Of a stretch of 64,000 nt of DNA, positions 1 to 11,196 are shown piece by piece (within the stretch, counting starts at the first letter, position 1; every line of letters starts with the position of its first letter). Position numbers and translations under genes: made by a program. The stretch spans positions 53,337,554 to 53,401,553 of the forward strand of contig OX485803.1 in the NCBI GenBank assembly GCA_950295325.1, written 5' to 3'. The notes beneath the pieces are model-generated. The model saw only the letters and a list, made by a program, of their open reading frames with translations, made no database searches and had not been told where the DNA came from. The stretch comes from Polytrichum commune. Lineage: Eukaryota > Streptophyta > Polytrichopsida > Polytrichales > Polytrichaceae.

Positions 1-1
1 T

Positions 2-3000
2 GAACGCAGGGATCGAAGGATTCAATGTCCATGCAAAATTTGTGTGAACATGGGAGGAAGGCTAGTTATGATGTCAACTGCAAGAGATCACTTGCAAAGG
101 CAAGATGATGCTGAACTTTTACTTCTGAAGGAGTTTGAAGGAACAGAGTTGGAGGTGGTTGAATATGAAGAACAGGATCGCTCAGCACTGGATATGGACG
201 TTGATGAAGACTCGGATATTGCCTTAGCAGAATGTGATGGTGAGGGCAGCGAGGCATACTATGATGGTGAGGGCAGGCAAACACCTGGTGAAGGTGAGGG
301 CAGGCAAACACCTGGTGATGGTGAGGGCAGGCAAGCACTTGATGAAGGTGAGGGCAGGGAGGCAAGGACACTGGAACAGGCCATATTAAACCAAATTATA
401 TATGTTCAATCAGTTTGTGATGCTCAAGGTGCAGGCATTGGCTTACAAGATTTTCTGATGAAGCAGTTTTTAGGAGGATTTACCTCCACTGGGCAAGTTG
501 CAGAAGCTCAAGTAAATTTAGATCACCAACCTCTTGGACTTCTCATGTCACAGTTACCAGTGGGATGGGATGGGACCTTAGAAGGCTATTCAGTTCCGAA
601 GTCTTGGAAGAAATTGATGGATATGTATTCACAACTTGGAATGGTGACTCCAGAAAGATGGAGGTTGTGTGTTGGGACAGTGGAATATGCTCATGAAGGG
701 GTGGTTTTGAGACCAAGTGATGAGGATTGCTACAGATCTGGCCGAATTCTTCAGTGTGAGCTCCATGGGGTCAACAAACGAGATTGCCCATTATGTTCTG
801 AAAAGTGTCCAAAATGCAGACTACCAAGGAAAAAAATGAAGGCATTTGATTACTTACCAATTGGGCCTTAGTTATCATTGATTATGCAGTCAAAATTGTT
901 CTGCCATGAGATTTTAGAAATGTGGAGGAATAATGGTACATGGATGGGGAAGAGTGTAGAGGATGTTGTGAATCCTATCAAGAATTTCTGGGATGGCATG
1001 AAAGTAAGGATAAACCAAGATTTCTGGAATCCTAGTAAAGAATGGGAGCTTCCAATAATTTGTCCTCAACCCAATTGCAAAACAAGCCATAAAGCATTTC
1101 CAAGAAAGTGTGATGAGCTACTAGATCCAAGAAGCTGGGATGAAAACCTCCAAGCTTATAAGTTTTTGTGCAGGAAATGTCGACATTCAATTGTTGCACC
1201 AAAATCCATGTGTCAGGTACGTACTTTGGTTTTCTTCAATTACCTTTATTTTTTACCTTTTTAGTTCTATCTACTTTGAGCTTTAATATTGGTGTTTCAT
1301 TAATTTGCATTAAATTCTTGATCTATTACAGGGAGATCCCAGAAACATTGGTATAGTGGCCCATTGGGATGGCTTTCAACCCACACGCCATACTATGAGG
1401 AGTTGTTGGGTGGTAGAAGTGCAAGTTTTGAACAGTGGCAAAATGGGCAGCCTCAACATCCTTCCTATTCTATTCATTCCACTACACTCAGTAGAAGAGG
1501 TTTTTCTTATACGGATCAAAGAAGCAAAGACTTTGTTTTTGCAGCCTTTAGTGGAAGAGTTGGAATTTTTGTTTGTAACAGGGTTCAGTGCTAACTTTGC
1601 ATACCCTCTTCAGGTTATAAGCAAGCATCTTTGTACTGATAGGGGTCCTGTTGTTTTGAGGGTGATGCTGATGATGGTGACTGGCGATCATCCTGCACAA
1701 ACGAAGATTGGAATGTTGAAGGCATCTGGGACCGCATGCCCTTATTATGCACGCAAAATAAAGGCCACGGATGGTCTCTTCAAGTTGCCCGTAGCTGTCA
1801 CAGGTTTGTAAGAAATCACAACGATGTGTTCAAAGTCTCTCCATTTTTCTTGGGTGTGTTTGGCAAATGTCCAACATCATACATCAGTTTAGTGGTTATT
1901 TCATTTTTGTTGTTCACGCATCGTTTGTTTTTTCTAGGTATGATTGCCCATGGCCATGTGGACGTTAAGTATGCCCATTATGGTTTGGATTTTTACCCTG
2001 GCGATGCAAACCACACGGTGGGTTCATTTGCAAAATTCTTGCGCAATCTTGAGGAGCCGCCGGTACATTTTTCGCGTGCACTTTTTGATGGTTGTGGAAC
2101 GACACCCCTTTATGAGGCAGTGCTTGCGGGGAAGGAGGTTTGTATGTCGTCATTGCTAGAACCACCCGCAGAACCCATTTTTGCTAAACCATTGCCTCCA
2201 ACTCTCCACGTTCAACTTGATAATTGTGCGAAAAACAACAAATGTCGATACGTATTTTGTTTTTGGTCATTGCTCGTGGCGAAAGGAATCTTCAAAGAGG
2301 TGTTTGTGTCTTTCTTGATGGTGGGACACACACACGACGACATTGATGCGTCATTTGGGCGTTGGAGCATGAAGTTGCATGAGGAAGATTTTCCGACCAT
2401 ACCACTTCTTATGAAATCATATATGGATTTAGACCATATGCCGGTGATCCCGCACATGATTGAAGAAGTACCAAATTTCAAGGCCTTCCTCAAGCCATAC
2501 ATGTTGAAGGGAGGGGACCGTTTGGTGGGACATACCAAAGCACAACAATTCCGATTCTATATGAGGGATGATGGTGTCCCGGCCATGCAGTTCAAGCTTT
2601 TGTGCACATCTGCTAATTGGGGCCCGGATGATGGTATACTCGTATGGCGTCAAGACAAGGATGGGAAATGCTTGCTCCCGGATGGCGAACCAATGCCTTG
2701 CAAACCCGACCCCATGAGGAATGGGCCAGAAATCATCAAAGGCATATCCGGATTCATTGAATATTGGAAAGAGTTGTGCGAGGAGGACATCACCAGACGT
2801 GTTAGAGATACCCATGAACCGTTGACCGCGTATTGGGATCGCATTTGAACGGCCTTGATGACACTTGGTGGCGACACCTGTACGACTTTGACACAAGGAT
2901 TTTGGCCACATAGTCGTTTGTCGGTTGTCGAGTCTGAAACAATGTTTTTCAGCAATGGAGACATCCGTGAAGAGTTCGCAATGGACGAGCATTACGTTGG

Positions 3001-3463
3001 CCCTGCGCGCAATCGTCCGGCCCCGTCGTTTCGTGTAGGTGTTGATTGCCACGAAGGTTATATGGTCCTTGTACGAGCAGGGGATGAGGAGCATCCCAAG
3101 CCAATTTGGTTGGTGAAAGCATTGTCTTCACCCAATTTTGTTCGAACTAGCCCCAACTTTCGTCAAATTGAGGTGGAATATTGCCGTCCAAGCACCAAAG
3201 ACCAGAATGTGCTTCGCACCTATTTAGGTTGGGACACGAAAAAGAACTTCAAGTGGACAGTGGACTCAGCGTACGGACCAGTTTGGATAAACACGGATAC
3301 CATACTTTGTGCTTGGAAGCCGCGCAAGGGTTCCAAATCAGAAACAATGACCATCCCCCAAAAACATATAGATTTTGCCAAAGACAACTTGGCACGTATT
3401 GCAGCTGCGGAAAATGACGCCGAGAATGGATATGAAGCGGAAGATGGAGATGGAGAAACTTAA
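2..3463 (+). pseudogene. Chimeric transposase: tnp2-like N-terminal half fused to DUF7869 C-terminal half
   Basis: There are three inferred exons: 2-1216, 1332-1803 and 1938-3463. The GT-AG introns are 1217-1331 and 1804-1937, and the frame is kept through both. The 5' end is cut by the window edge. Codons 1-20 carry a CPCKIC motif like the transposase-associated N-terminal domain of plant tnp2 proteins. An acidic repeat (EGEGRQTPG) follows, then a tnp2-like core with 'TGDHPAQTKIGMLKASG'. At about 1730 the sequence switches to the DUF7869 type (YARKIKATDG...), including LDNCAKNNK and VGHTHDDID, which are probably part of an RNase H-like transposase core (inference). In-frame stops sit at 869-871 (TAG) and 2846-2848 (TGA). 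The second is an arginine codon in the other copy, and both fit C-to-T changes. The usual DUF7869 Cys-rich N-terminus, present in the copy at 7347-5071, is missing here. Confidence 0.7.
237..360 (+). repeat. Short tandem repeat coding for an acidic E/G-rich stretch
   Basis: There are four to five imperfect units of about 30 bp (GATGGTGAGGGCAGGCAAAC...). They encode DGEGRQTPG-like repeats inside the tnp2-like exon. The repeat is in frame and expands the acidic linker of the protein. Confidence 0.85.
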
Positions 3464-3859
3464 CATAGGTGGGAATGAATGGGGAAAAACATGGGCACTT
3501 AGTAAACTTTGTTTTTAATAGACTTAGTAGAGTTGTTAAATTCAATTGTGATATACGTTTGGGATGTGCCATCCAATTCCATAAGACCTTATGTATGGGA
3601 TGCACACCCTAAACTTTATAATGACATAAAACCATTTTTTTTAGATTCAATTGTTATTTTCCACATGTAATTCATGTTTTCATTATAATTCAAGACCTTA
3701 CTATTATTAGTAAGTTGAATATTCTTCACGTGCGATTTTGTAAACCATCATGTTCCTTATGTTCCCAATGTTCCGTATGCTCACAATATTGGCATCCCAA
3801 ACTATGCGCATATTTTATTTTGAGACTTTCCAAAGTCTCCGATTAACGAATATAGTGTT

Positions 3860-4426
3860 TACAGTAGAAGCGGACAGGCTTACTCATACGAGCTGGTTAT
3901 TGTGTCAAGTTTCAGATTCGAAATCATCGGAGGTGAGATGCACAAGTCAAATTGAAGATTCTCTTTCTCTTTGGAGTGATCTCCTTAAATGATCTCACAA
4001 GCCCCCTAAATTTGTTCACGTGAACTTAGAATGGTAGATAAGTTTTGATCACATAGTCTAATCTCATTGTAACACTTGTCTTTCTGGTGTCCACTTTCAA
4101 CTTCAAAACCTCGCCATATAGCACTCAAATATAGGTGTGCAACACATATAAGGCGGCCGCCATACCTAAGGTAACACCCTCGCCATAGCTGGTTAATTGC
4201 AGTACACTTGGGTGGATTTCGATCGATAACGTGAACTACTTATAACTGTAGTGAAACAGTGATTTGTGATTTCCATAAGATTTCGACTCCATACGCAGAA
4301 TTGTGTGAAGGCCTAGGTCAATCGGGAGTGTTTGCAATTAGAACTCCTCTGCCTTTTTGCCCTGTACTTTGATTGATTTCTCACCTTGACCTCCTGTAAC
4401 CTCATGCTGGTCGAAGTTTGAAGTGT
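3860..4426. other. DNA between two facing transposon ends; no gene seen
   Basis: This 567-bp stretch is bounded on the left by the right terminus of element 1 and on the right by the left terminus of the 25-kb element. It is therefore outside both. It contains no convincing reading frame. If the 25-kb element inserted just upstream of the tnp2 gene at 29827, this segment is the pre-insertion upstream flank of that gene. I see no CACTATG-type terminus in it. Confidence 0.55.
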
Positions 4427-4454
4427 AACACTATATTCGTTATTTGGAGACTTT
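4427..4454 (+). repeat. Left terminal inverted repeat of the 25-kb element
   Basis: This is the 28-bp TIR, starting AACACTATATTCG and ending GGAGACTTT. It is followed directly by GGAAAGTCTCAAAAT, so that GAGACTTTGGAAAGTCTC forms an 18-bp palindrome at the end. The GTGT flank duplication is at 4423-4426. Confidence 0.85.
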
Positions 4455-5070
4455 GGAAAGTCTCAAAATAAATTGGACCCATAGTTTCGGATGCGAATAT
4501 TGTGAACGTAGGGAACATCGGGAATATCGGGAACAATTACATCATAATGTTTTAGAAATCCATATGCGATGGAACTATATATTACTAAATATAGTAAGTA
4601 TGGGGATGAGAATCAAATCACACAATTACACGATTATTTGTTTTTTTGGGATTGTGTTGAACAAAAGTAATGAATCCATAAATAGCCATCTAATTTTATA
4701 TGTATTGACTCTTGGAATCGCATCCGAAACATAAAGCTCTTGGCCTATTGTGGTTGAATTGAATGGCACATCCCAATTGCAACAATACTTAAAATAAATT
4801 GACAATGTTAATTAGAATTTACAAATTAACATAATATGCAATATTAAATAGTTTGGATTCCACATCCGTAAATATAAACATATACTAGAAAACATTTGAT
4901 AGCGCATGGGAAGGGTGATTCCACATCCGTAAATCAATACAGTCATGCAATAATATTATACTAGTTGTAATCTATAAAATGTGTCTAATATAATATTCAA
5001 CCCCAATGTCATATATTAATGACAAACAAATACACATTTCAACTAACTTTGGTCCCGACGTACGTCAATA
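4455..5070. other. Left subterminal region, no gene
   Basis: This is AT-rich non-coding DNA between the left TIR and the stop of the DUF7869 gene. It contains GGAACAT-type repeats shared with element 1 and two copies of CCACATCCGTAAAT (about 4860 and 4920). The latter resemble half-sites of the ACGGAC palindromes found elsewhere in the element. Confidence 0.5.
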
Positions 5071-7347
5071 TCATTCCCCCTCTTCATCTTCATCTTCAAC
5101 TTCATTTCCATTTTCAAGATCGTTTTCCGCAGCTGCGATACGTGCCAAATTGTCTTTGGCAAAATCTATATGTTTTTGCGGGATGGTCATTGTCTCTGAT
5201 TTCGAACCTTTGCGTGGTTTCCAAGCACAAAGTATGGTATCTGTGTTTATCCAAACCGGTTCGTATGATGAGTCCATTGTCCATTTGAAACCTTTTTTGG
5301 TGTCCCACCCTAAATATGTCCGGAGCACATTTTGATCTTTGGTGCTTGGACGGCAATATTCCACCTCAATTTGGCGAAAATTTGGACTAGTTGGAACAAA
5401 GTTTGGTGATGACAATGCTTTCACCAACCAAATTGGCTTGGGATGCTCCTCATCCCCAGCACGTACGAGCAGCAAATAACCTTCGTGGCAATCAACCCCA
5501 ACACGAAACGACGGCTCCGGTCGATTGCGAGCAGGGCCAACATAATGATCGTCCGCAGCGAACTCTTCACGAACGTCCCCATTGTTGAACAACATGGCCT
5601 CAGATTCCACGACTGTCACTCGACTTTGTGGCCAAAACCCTTGTGTCAAACATAAATGTGTATCAACATCGGGTGCTATCAATGCTGTGCGAATGCGATC
5701 CCAATACGCAATCAATGGTTCGTGGGTATCCCTAACACGTCTTGTGATGTCTTCCTCGCACAATTCTTTCCAATACTCAATGAATCCGGATATACCTTTG
5801 ATGATTTCTGGCCCATTCCTCATGGGGTTGGGTGTGCAAGGCTTCGGCTCACCATCAGGTAGCACACATTTGCCATCTTCGTTCTTGCGCCAAATGAGTA
5901 TCCCTTCCTCCGGACCCCAATTCGGGGAAGTGCACAAAACTTTGAATTGCATGGCGGGCAGACCATCGTCACGCATATAAAATCAGAATTGTTGAGCCTT
6001 GGTGTGGCCCACTAATCGGTCAGACCCCTTAAGAATGAATGGTTTTATAAACCGTTTGAAATCGGGCACTTCTTCAATCAAATGTGGAATGACTGGCACA
6101 TTGTCCAAATCCATATATGATTTCATGAGAAGAGGAATTGTCGGAAAATCCTCCTCGTGCAACTTCATACTCCAACGTCCAAATGAAGCGTCGATGTCAT
6201 CGTGCGTGTGGCCAACCATCAAAAAAGACACAAACACTTCTTTGAAAATGCCCTTGGCTACCAGCAATGACCAGAAACAAAACACGTATCGACATTTGTT
6301 ATCTTTGGCACAATTGTCAAGTTGCACGTGTAGAGTTCGAGGCAAAGGTTTAGCAAGAACGGGTTGTTCAGGCGGTTCTTGAAGTGAAGATAGACAAACT
6401 TCCTTCCCCTCTAGCACAGCCTCATAAATCGGAGTTGTTCCACATCCAACAAAAAGAGCACGCGAGGATGATGTTGGCGGACTCTCAAGATCTCGTAGAA
6501 GTTTTGCAAAAGACCCTACGGTATGATTGGCGTCGCCTGGATAGAAATCCAAGCCATAATGTGCATACTTGACGTCCACATGGCCATGTGCAATCATACC
6601 TGAATTAAGACATACAAATGAGAAGTACATTCCAATATCATATATATGAAGGAAATATGATATTGCCGCAAGTAAGGAACAACCATATACAAACGAGTTA
6701 CGGATGCGCATCCGTAACTCTTAAAAATGAGTATGTGGGCACGCCAAAAAAATGAAAACCAACGAACCTGTGACAGATATTGGCAGCTTGAAATATCCAT
6801 CTGTGGCCTTTATTTTCCGCGCATAACAAGGGCAAGCGGTCTTCGCATGGTCCATTTTGTCATGAATGATTGTCAACACCTCGTTCGGCCTCATTATCGA
6901 TAAGGCGCGATTCTTGTAATAGTCTTGACGGTGTGCCTCCTGGTTGTTGACATGCTCAATGTATTTCTGTTGATGTCTGGTGTGCGACTCGGTCCCTATT
7001 GGATGTGCGTCTCGAAGGCCTTTATATTTTTCACAAGTAGAACACCTAGCAAACTTATCCCCGGGTCTCTTCGTAATGTATTCAGCGAACTGTTGATTCT
7101 TGATCACACTCAATTTTGACAACGAAATCGGCCCACATCCAACATTTTCACCAACTTCATTAACATCCACGAGTATGTTCTTCCATTTTGTCCTTGTGGG
7201 TAAAACCATTTGAACAACCTTTTCCCCCGACGGCAAAGTGCGTGTCTTGCTCTCCTCTTGCTCTCCTCTTGCTGTTGGCGCTCCTCTCCTCTCCGCGCTC
7301 CTCTTGTTGGTGGCGTTGCTCCTCTTGCTGTTGGCGCTCCTGGTCAC
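5071..7347 (-). pseudogene. DUF7869-family protein, putative DDE-type transposase (one internal stop)
   Basis: There are two exons on the minus strand, 7347-6768 and 6599-5071. The GT-AG intron at 6767-6600 falls at exactly the same codon (VT-G-MIAHGH) as in the copy at 1804-1937. The N-terminus is K/R/T-rich. Next comes a Cys/His region (CSTCEKYKG...SHTRHQQKY) and 'KTACPCYARKIKATDG'. The C-terminal exon carries GDANHT, LDNCAKDNK and VGHTHDDID, the conserved DUF7869 blocks, which look like an RNase H-fold catalytic core (inference). One TGA at about 5980 interrupts it where the first copy has CGA (Arg), a CpG C-to-T change. The protein would otherwise be about 700 residues. It is transcribed toward the left TIR and divergent from the large gene at 8755. 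A similar gene in the same place in element 1 suggests it is the element's own transposase. Confidence 0.78.
6600..6767 (-). other. Intron of the DUF7869 gene carrying a CpG palindrome
   Basis: The donor is GTTCGT and the acceptor AATTCAG, read on the minus strand. The intron contains the palindrome GAGTTACGGATGCGCATCCG with its completing TAACTC at about 6695-6720. This is a variant of the ACGGACGCGCGTCCGT palindromes clustered at 8077-8712. Confidence 0.7.
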
Positions 7348-7354
7348 CTCACAA

Positions 7355-8010
7355 GGTTGTTTGTTGTTTGTGTTTGTGTTTGTTTTTGTGCTTGCTGGTT
7401 TGCTTTGCTTTGCTTTGTGCTTGTGCTTTGCTTTGCTTGTGCTTTCTTGGCTTGTGCTTTACTTTGCTTTGCTTTGCTTTGCTGATTTGCTTTGCTTTGC
7501 TTTGCATTGCTTGTGCTTGCTGGTTGTGCTTGCTTGTGTTTTGTTGTGCTGGCTTGGTTGCTTGTTTGATTGCTGGCCTCTTGCATAATGACATAGGTTG
7601 CTTGTTTGATTGTGTTTTAGTTAATTTCTTGCTTTGACTTGCTTGTTTAATTGTTTGATTGCCTGCTGCTTGTGTCATTGTTTGTGCTTGCTAGCTGGTT
7701 GTGCTTGTTTGTGCTTACTTGTGATTGTTTTTTAATCTTTTGTTTATGTGTTTGCTTGTGATTGCTTTTTCTCTTTTTTGCTTGTGTGCTTGCTTGCTTA
7801 CAGTTGTTTGATTTGCTTGTGCTTGCTGCTTGGCTTTGCTTTGCTTGCTGGCGTGGTTGCTTGTCTACTTGCTGGCCTCTTGCATAAGTACATAGATTGC
7901 TTGTTTGATTGTGTTTAGTTTATTTCTTATTTTTTTACTTGCTGGTTTGATTGTTTGATTGCTTGGTTTTTTTTGTTCTTTGCTGGTTTGCTTGTATTTT
8001 GCATCATATA
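7355..8010. repeat. TTGC/TTTGC-rich low-complexity tract
   Basis: About 650 bp are built from irregular TTTGCT, TTGTGCTTG and TTGATTG units with strong T/G bias on the plus strand. Long minus-strand frames here encode only K/Q/A-rich low-complexity protein. The tract lies directly upstream of the DUF7869 start codon at 7347, in the divergent interval. Confidence 0.85.
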
Positions 8011-8076
8011 CAAAACCACCTTCCTGAAAATCCGGAACCCTCTCAAGAAGGACCAGATTAACCAATGTAGGGCTTG

Positions 8077-8712
8077 AAGTTTACGGACGCGCGTCCGTAA
8101 ACTTTGATGCACCAGGTGGGTGAAGCATGCAACATATATCCAGAACTTACGGACGCGCGTCCGTAAGTTCTGGATATATTTAAAAAACAATATTATTACT
8201 AATGGACAGTATATTTTCCTAGTTTACGGACGCGCGTCCGTAAACTAGTGACATCCAAGTAAACCCCACTCCTAGTTTTCGGACGCGCGTCCGTAAACTA
8301 GTGACATCCGAGGAAACCCCATTCCTAGTTTACGGACGCGCGTCCGTAAACTAGTGACATCCGAGTAAACCCCATTCCTAGTTTACGGACGCGCGTCCGT
8401 AAACTAGTGACATCCAAGTAAACCCCATTCCTAGTTTCCGGACGCACGTCCGTAAATTAGTGCTAACCCCGTAAACCCAACTACTAGTTTAAGGACGTGC
8501 GTTCGTAAACTAGAACTATCTTATTAAATCTTATCTTTGTTCATAGTTGAGATTCTCATCCCCAACTACCCGTTGATAGTTTACGGACGCGCGTCCGTAA
8601 ACTACATGTGAAATTTCGTATTGACATATGCAAAATCTTTTCGGATAGTTCATTCTGACATTATAATTCAAAACAACCTGTGGAAAGTTTACGGACGTGC
8701 GTCCGTAAACTT
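8077..8712. repeat. Array of CpG-rich perfect palindromes between divergent genes
   Basis: At least ten copies of a palindrome cored by TTACGGACGCGCGTCCGTAA occur. One is at 8077-8104 (28 bp, perfect). One at 8134-8179 is a 46-bp perfect palindrome. Five units repeat with about 52-bp spacing from 8219 to about 8460, each extended to CTAG...CTAG. Weaker or further copies are near 8488, 8578-8604 and 8686-8711. The tandem units share a spacer beginning TGACATCC and containing AGTAAACCCCA. The array sits between the start of the DUF7869 gene and the start of the large gene, so it could be a bidirectional control region, a transposase-binding array, or both (inference). Confidence 0.9.
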
Positions 8713-10059
8713 GACATTGATCATGATGCTAAGCATTGTTTTTTGCATTTGCAGATGGCATCTACAAAAAGACCTGCAATTGACCAGGCATTTGAGTTTC
8801 TTCCGCCTCCACTTCCACCCGCCATCAAAGATATAAGCCACAACGATCACTACAAGCCAGTCGAAGACACAGTAGACAACTGGACAGTTTACGTAGAAAA
8901 ACTTGAGAATGACACATTCGTATTTAGATTTGGGTATCAAATGAATACCAAAGATATAGATGTAGATAAATGGGTTAGAGTTAAAAATTGGTCAGTAGAG
9001 TGTGCAGTGGCCCAAGGTGACTATGTCGTCATAGATCTTGAAAAACAAGATGACAGAGTCACAATTCTTCTTCATGAGCACAGACATCCATTCCACAAGG
9101 CTGAATGCGAAAATGGCAGCCCGGATGCGGGTTGCTTCAATCTTGCAACTGAATTCCAAGACTATGCATGCAATGCACCTTGGACGGGTAAGCGGCTTGG
9201 AAGACTCCTCAACAATGTCACGAGAGTGAATGGGGCAGTCCTGGAGTCCAGAAAGGGGAAAAGGAAGAAGAAAGTCGTTTTTGAACGACAACCGCGTGTT
9301 CCACAGACAGTCCCAGAAGGATCAAGACCGTCCCAAAGTGGAGCATCGAGAGGGAGCAGACCATCCAGTAAACGCTCCCATTCACAGATGGAGTCATCTG
9401 GACTTACCGAATTTCCAGATGTCAGCTCCACCCTTACTGTCGCACCACTTCTGAAGAAAGGAGAACGCCCGAACTCTGATCTATCAACAAAAATTCAACA
9501 AGAGTTCGACGAAAAAACGAAAGCCTGCTGGCCAATGGGCAAGTATTTCACATTTGACGTGGATGTTTATAAATGCCACCAGGGCACCGAGAGTATGAAT
9601 ATTCGGGTGCAAGAAGAGAGCGGGGTCTGGTGGCAGATGAACAACATCATGAACAACCCGAAAGCTGACCGGCAGACCATATGTGTGACCCCAAAGGATC
9701 CAATCGTGGAGGTCACACCAGAACATTGGCCAATTATTAAGCAAGGGGAATTCTACATCGTGGACGGCCAGCATAGCGTGGAAGCGGCAAAAACTCTCTT
9801 CGCAGACGATAATTGGAAGAGCCCTCTGAAACCCACAATCCGATATTGGAAGGCACTTCTCGTGCATTCAGAGGACTCCAATCAGCTCATCGCCATATCT
9901 GCCTTCCTCAACCAGACAAACAAACTCAAAGCGTTTGAGGCGTCATGGGCAGCCAACATCGTGGCTGGTAGGACCTTGTGGGAGGAGCACGGCTGTCCAC
10001 CAAAAGAGAGGGACAACGCAGTCGTCAAGAATCCCAAATGGCAGGTAATATTCCCAAAT

Positions 10060-10137
10060 GAATTTATGGACGCGCGTCCGTAAATTCTCCTTCACTCTTT
10101 CTGTGCTCCAAGTTTATGGACGCGCGTCCGTAAACTA
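10060..10137. repeat. Two ACGCGCGT palindromes in intron 1 of the large gene
   Basis: TTTATGGACGCGCGTCCGTA occurs near 10062 and again near 10113, inside the 154-bp intron 10045-10198. Each arm carries a T in place of the C of TTACGG, a C-to-T change on one side only. Confidence 0.85.
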
Positions 10138-11196
10138 GACGGTTCTCATTCCATTTTTTGATCTCATTTCAACAACTCATTTGTTTCTCTACTTGCAGGC
10201 ATTCAGTAGTGCGATTGTAACGAAGTTCTCAAGCATTGACATGAAGCAAAGCGGCATGAAGACAGTGCAAGATCTGAAGGGCGAACTGAAGCTCATCACT
10301 TCGTCGGGTAGGACCTGGGCTATCTGGATGCGCGTCTTCCATGCACACAGCAACGGAGAACTCATCAACCTTGAGACGGAGAAGAAGTACAAAGAGGACC
10401 TGAAGATTAAGGTGCCTCCAATCCTCAGAGAGTTCTTCCGTCCCCTCCAAGGGTTGCTCGATGCCGAGCTTTACAAGGCGGCATAACACCTTCTTAAGGA
10501 GACTCCGAGAAGGACAGCGCCGTATCCAAAAATCTTCCTCAAACGACCAAGGTTTATGAAGCCTTCAACATACCATATTAAGGAATGGTGCGAATACAGG
10601 AAGAAGAAGACATTGACTATGAGGGAGATAGGCAAATTGGTACCCGCCTACAACCTTACAGATGCAGATGGTGACATTGTGTGGGACAACTGGAGGGGAT
10701 TGAAAATAGCATACCACATCAATGGCGTCTCAATGAAGGCATTGATAAGAGCAGCATCTCCGTTCTTGGCCCAACGCTCAAGGAAGAACGAGAAGAAAGG
10801 TTCTATCGATGAAAGGGAGACAACTTTGTATAAACACTTCCTCGATAGAAAGAAGAATGCCAAATTCGAGGGTGTCGCGAGGTTTTGCGCTGTGACATCA
10901 CAATTCAAGTTCGGCAAGTGGGACACCCATGCTTCGCGGGCCACTGTGAGAGATGACCCCTGGGGTTGTCCTTTTGCTATCTTTGATTTCCGTGCATTTC
11001 CAAATTCTTGGAAACAACCTCCTCCGGGGACCCCTTTCTACGACAGCTTCCTCAAAGCTTTCAAGAACTTTCGGTCCCCTGCACTTCTAGAGCCAAACGT
11101 GTGGCTGTGGATTGTGGACTAAGAGAGATCCGCAGCGGTCGTCGACCTATACAACTCGATGATGGATCTCGAATACAATATCTTCCACAACACATA

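Larger units (their letters stand above)
1..3859 (+). mobile_element. Right part of AACACTATATT-family DNA transposon (element 1)
   Basis: The right terminus lies at 3820-3859. Read inward from the end it is AACACTATATTCG, then a GGAGACTTT block, then a short hairpin (GAGACTTT/AAAGTCTC). It closely matches the left terminus of the 25-kb element at 4427. Both elements place a DUF7869 gene next to this type of end, with the gene's 3' end facing the terminus. About 70 bp inside the TIR is also recognisably shared between the two ends (an ATAGTTT...GGATG block and GGAACAT repeats). The left end lies outside the window. The 396 bp between the gene and the terminus (3464-3859) hold no other gene. 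Confidence 0.72.

Noticed and set aside
1-7347. The two DUF7869 genes as one large inverted duplication
   Set aside because: Each has its own family terminus with outward polarity, separated by 567 bp of unrelated DNA. The 5' halves of the genes differ completely, so they are two elements.
7344-7678. K/Q/A-rich minus-strand open frames up to 109 codons, and a plus-strand Leu/Cys/Phe-rich frame looking like a membrane protein
   Set aside because: They are translations of the TTTGC/TTGTGC low-complexity tract in several frames at once. Composition alone keeps the frames open.
8219-8460. CRISPR-like regular spacing (about 30-bp repeat, about 22-bp spacer)
   Set aside because: The spacers are nearly identical to each other, the repeats are full palindromes, and the context is a plant transposon. 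It is a tandem repeat.
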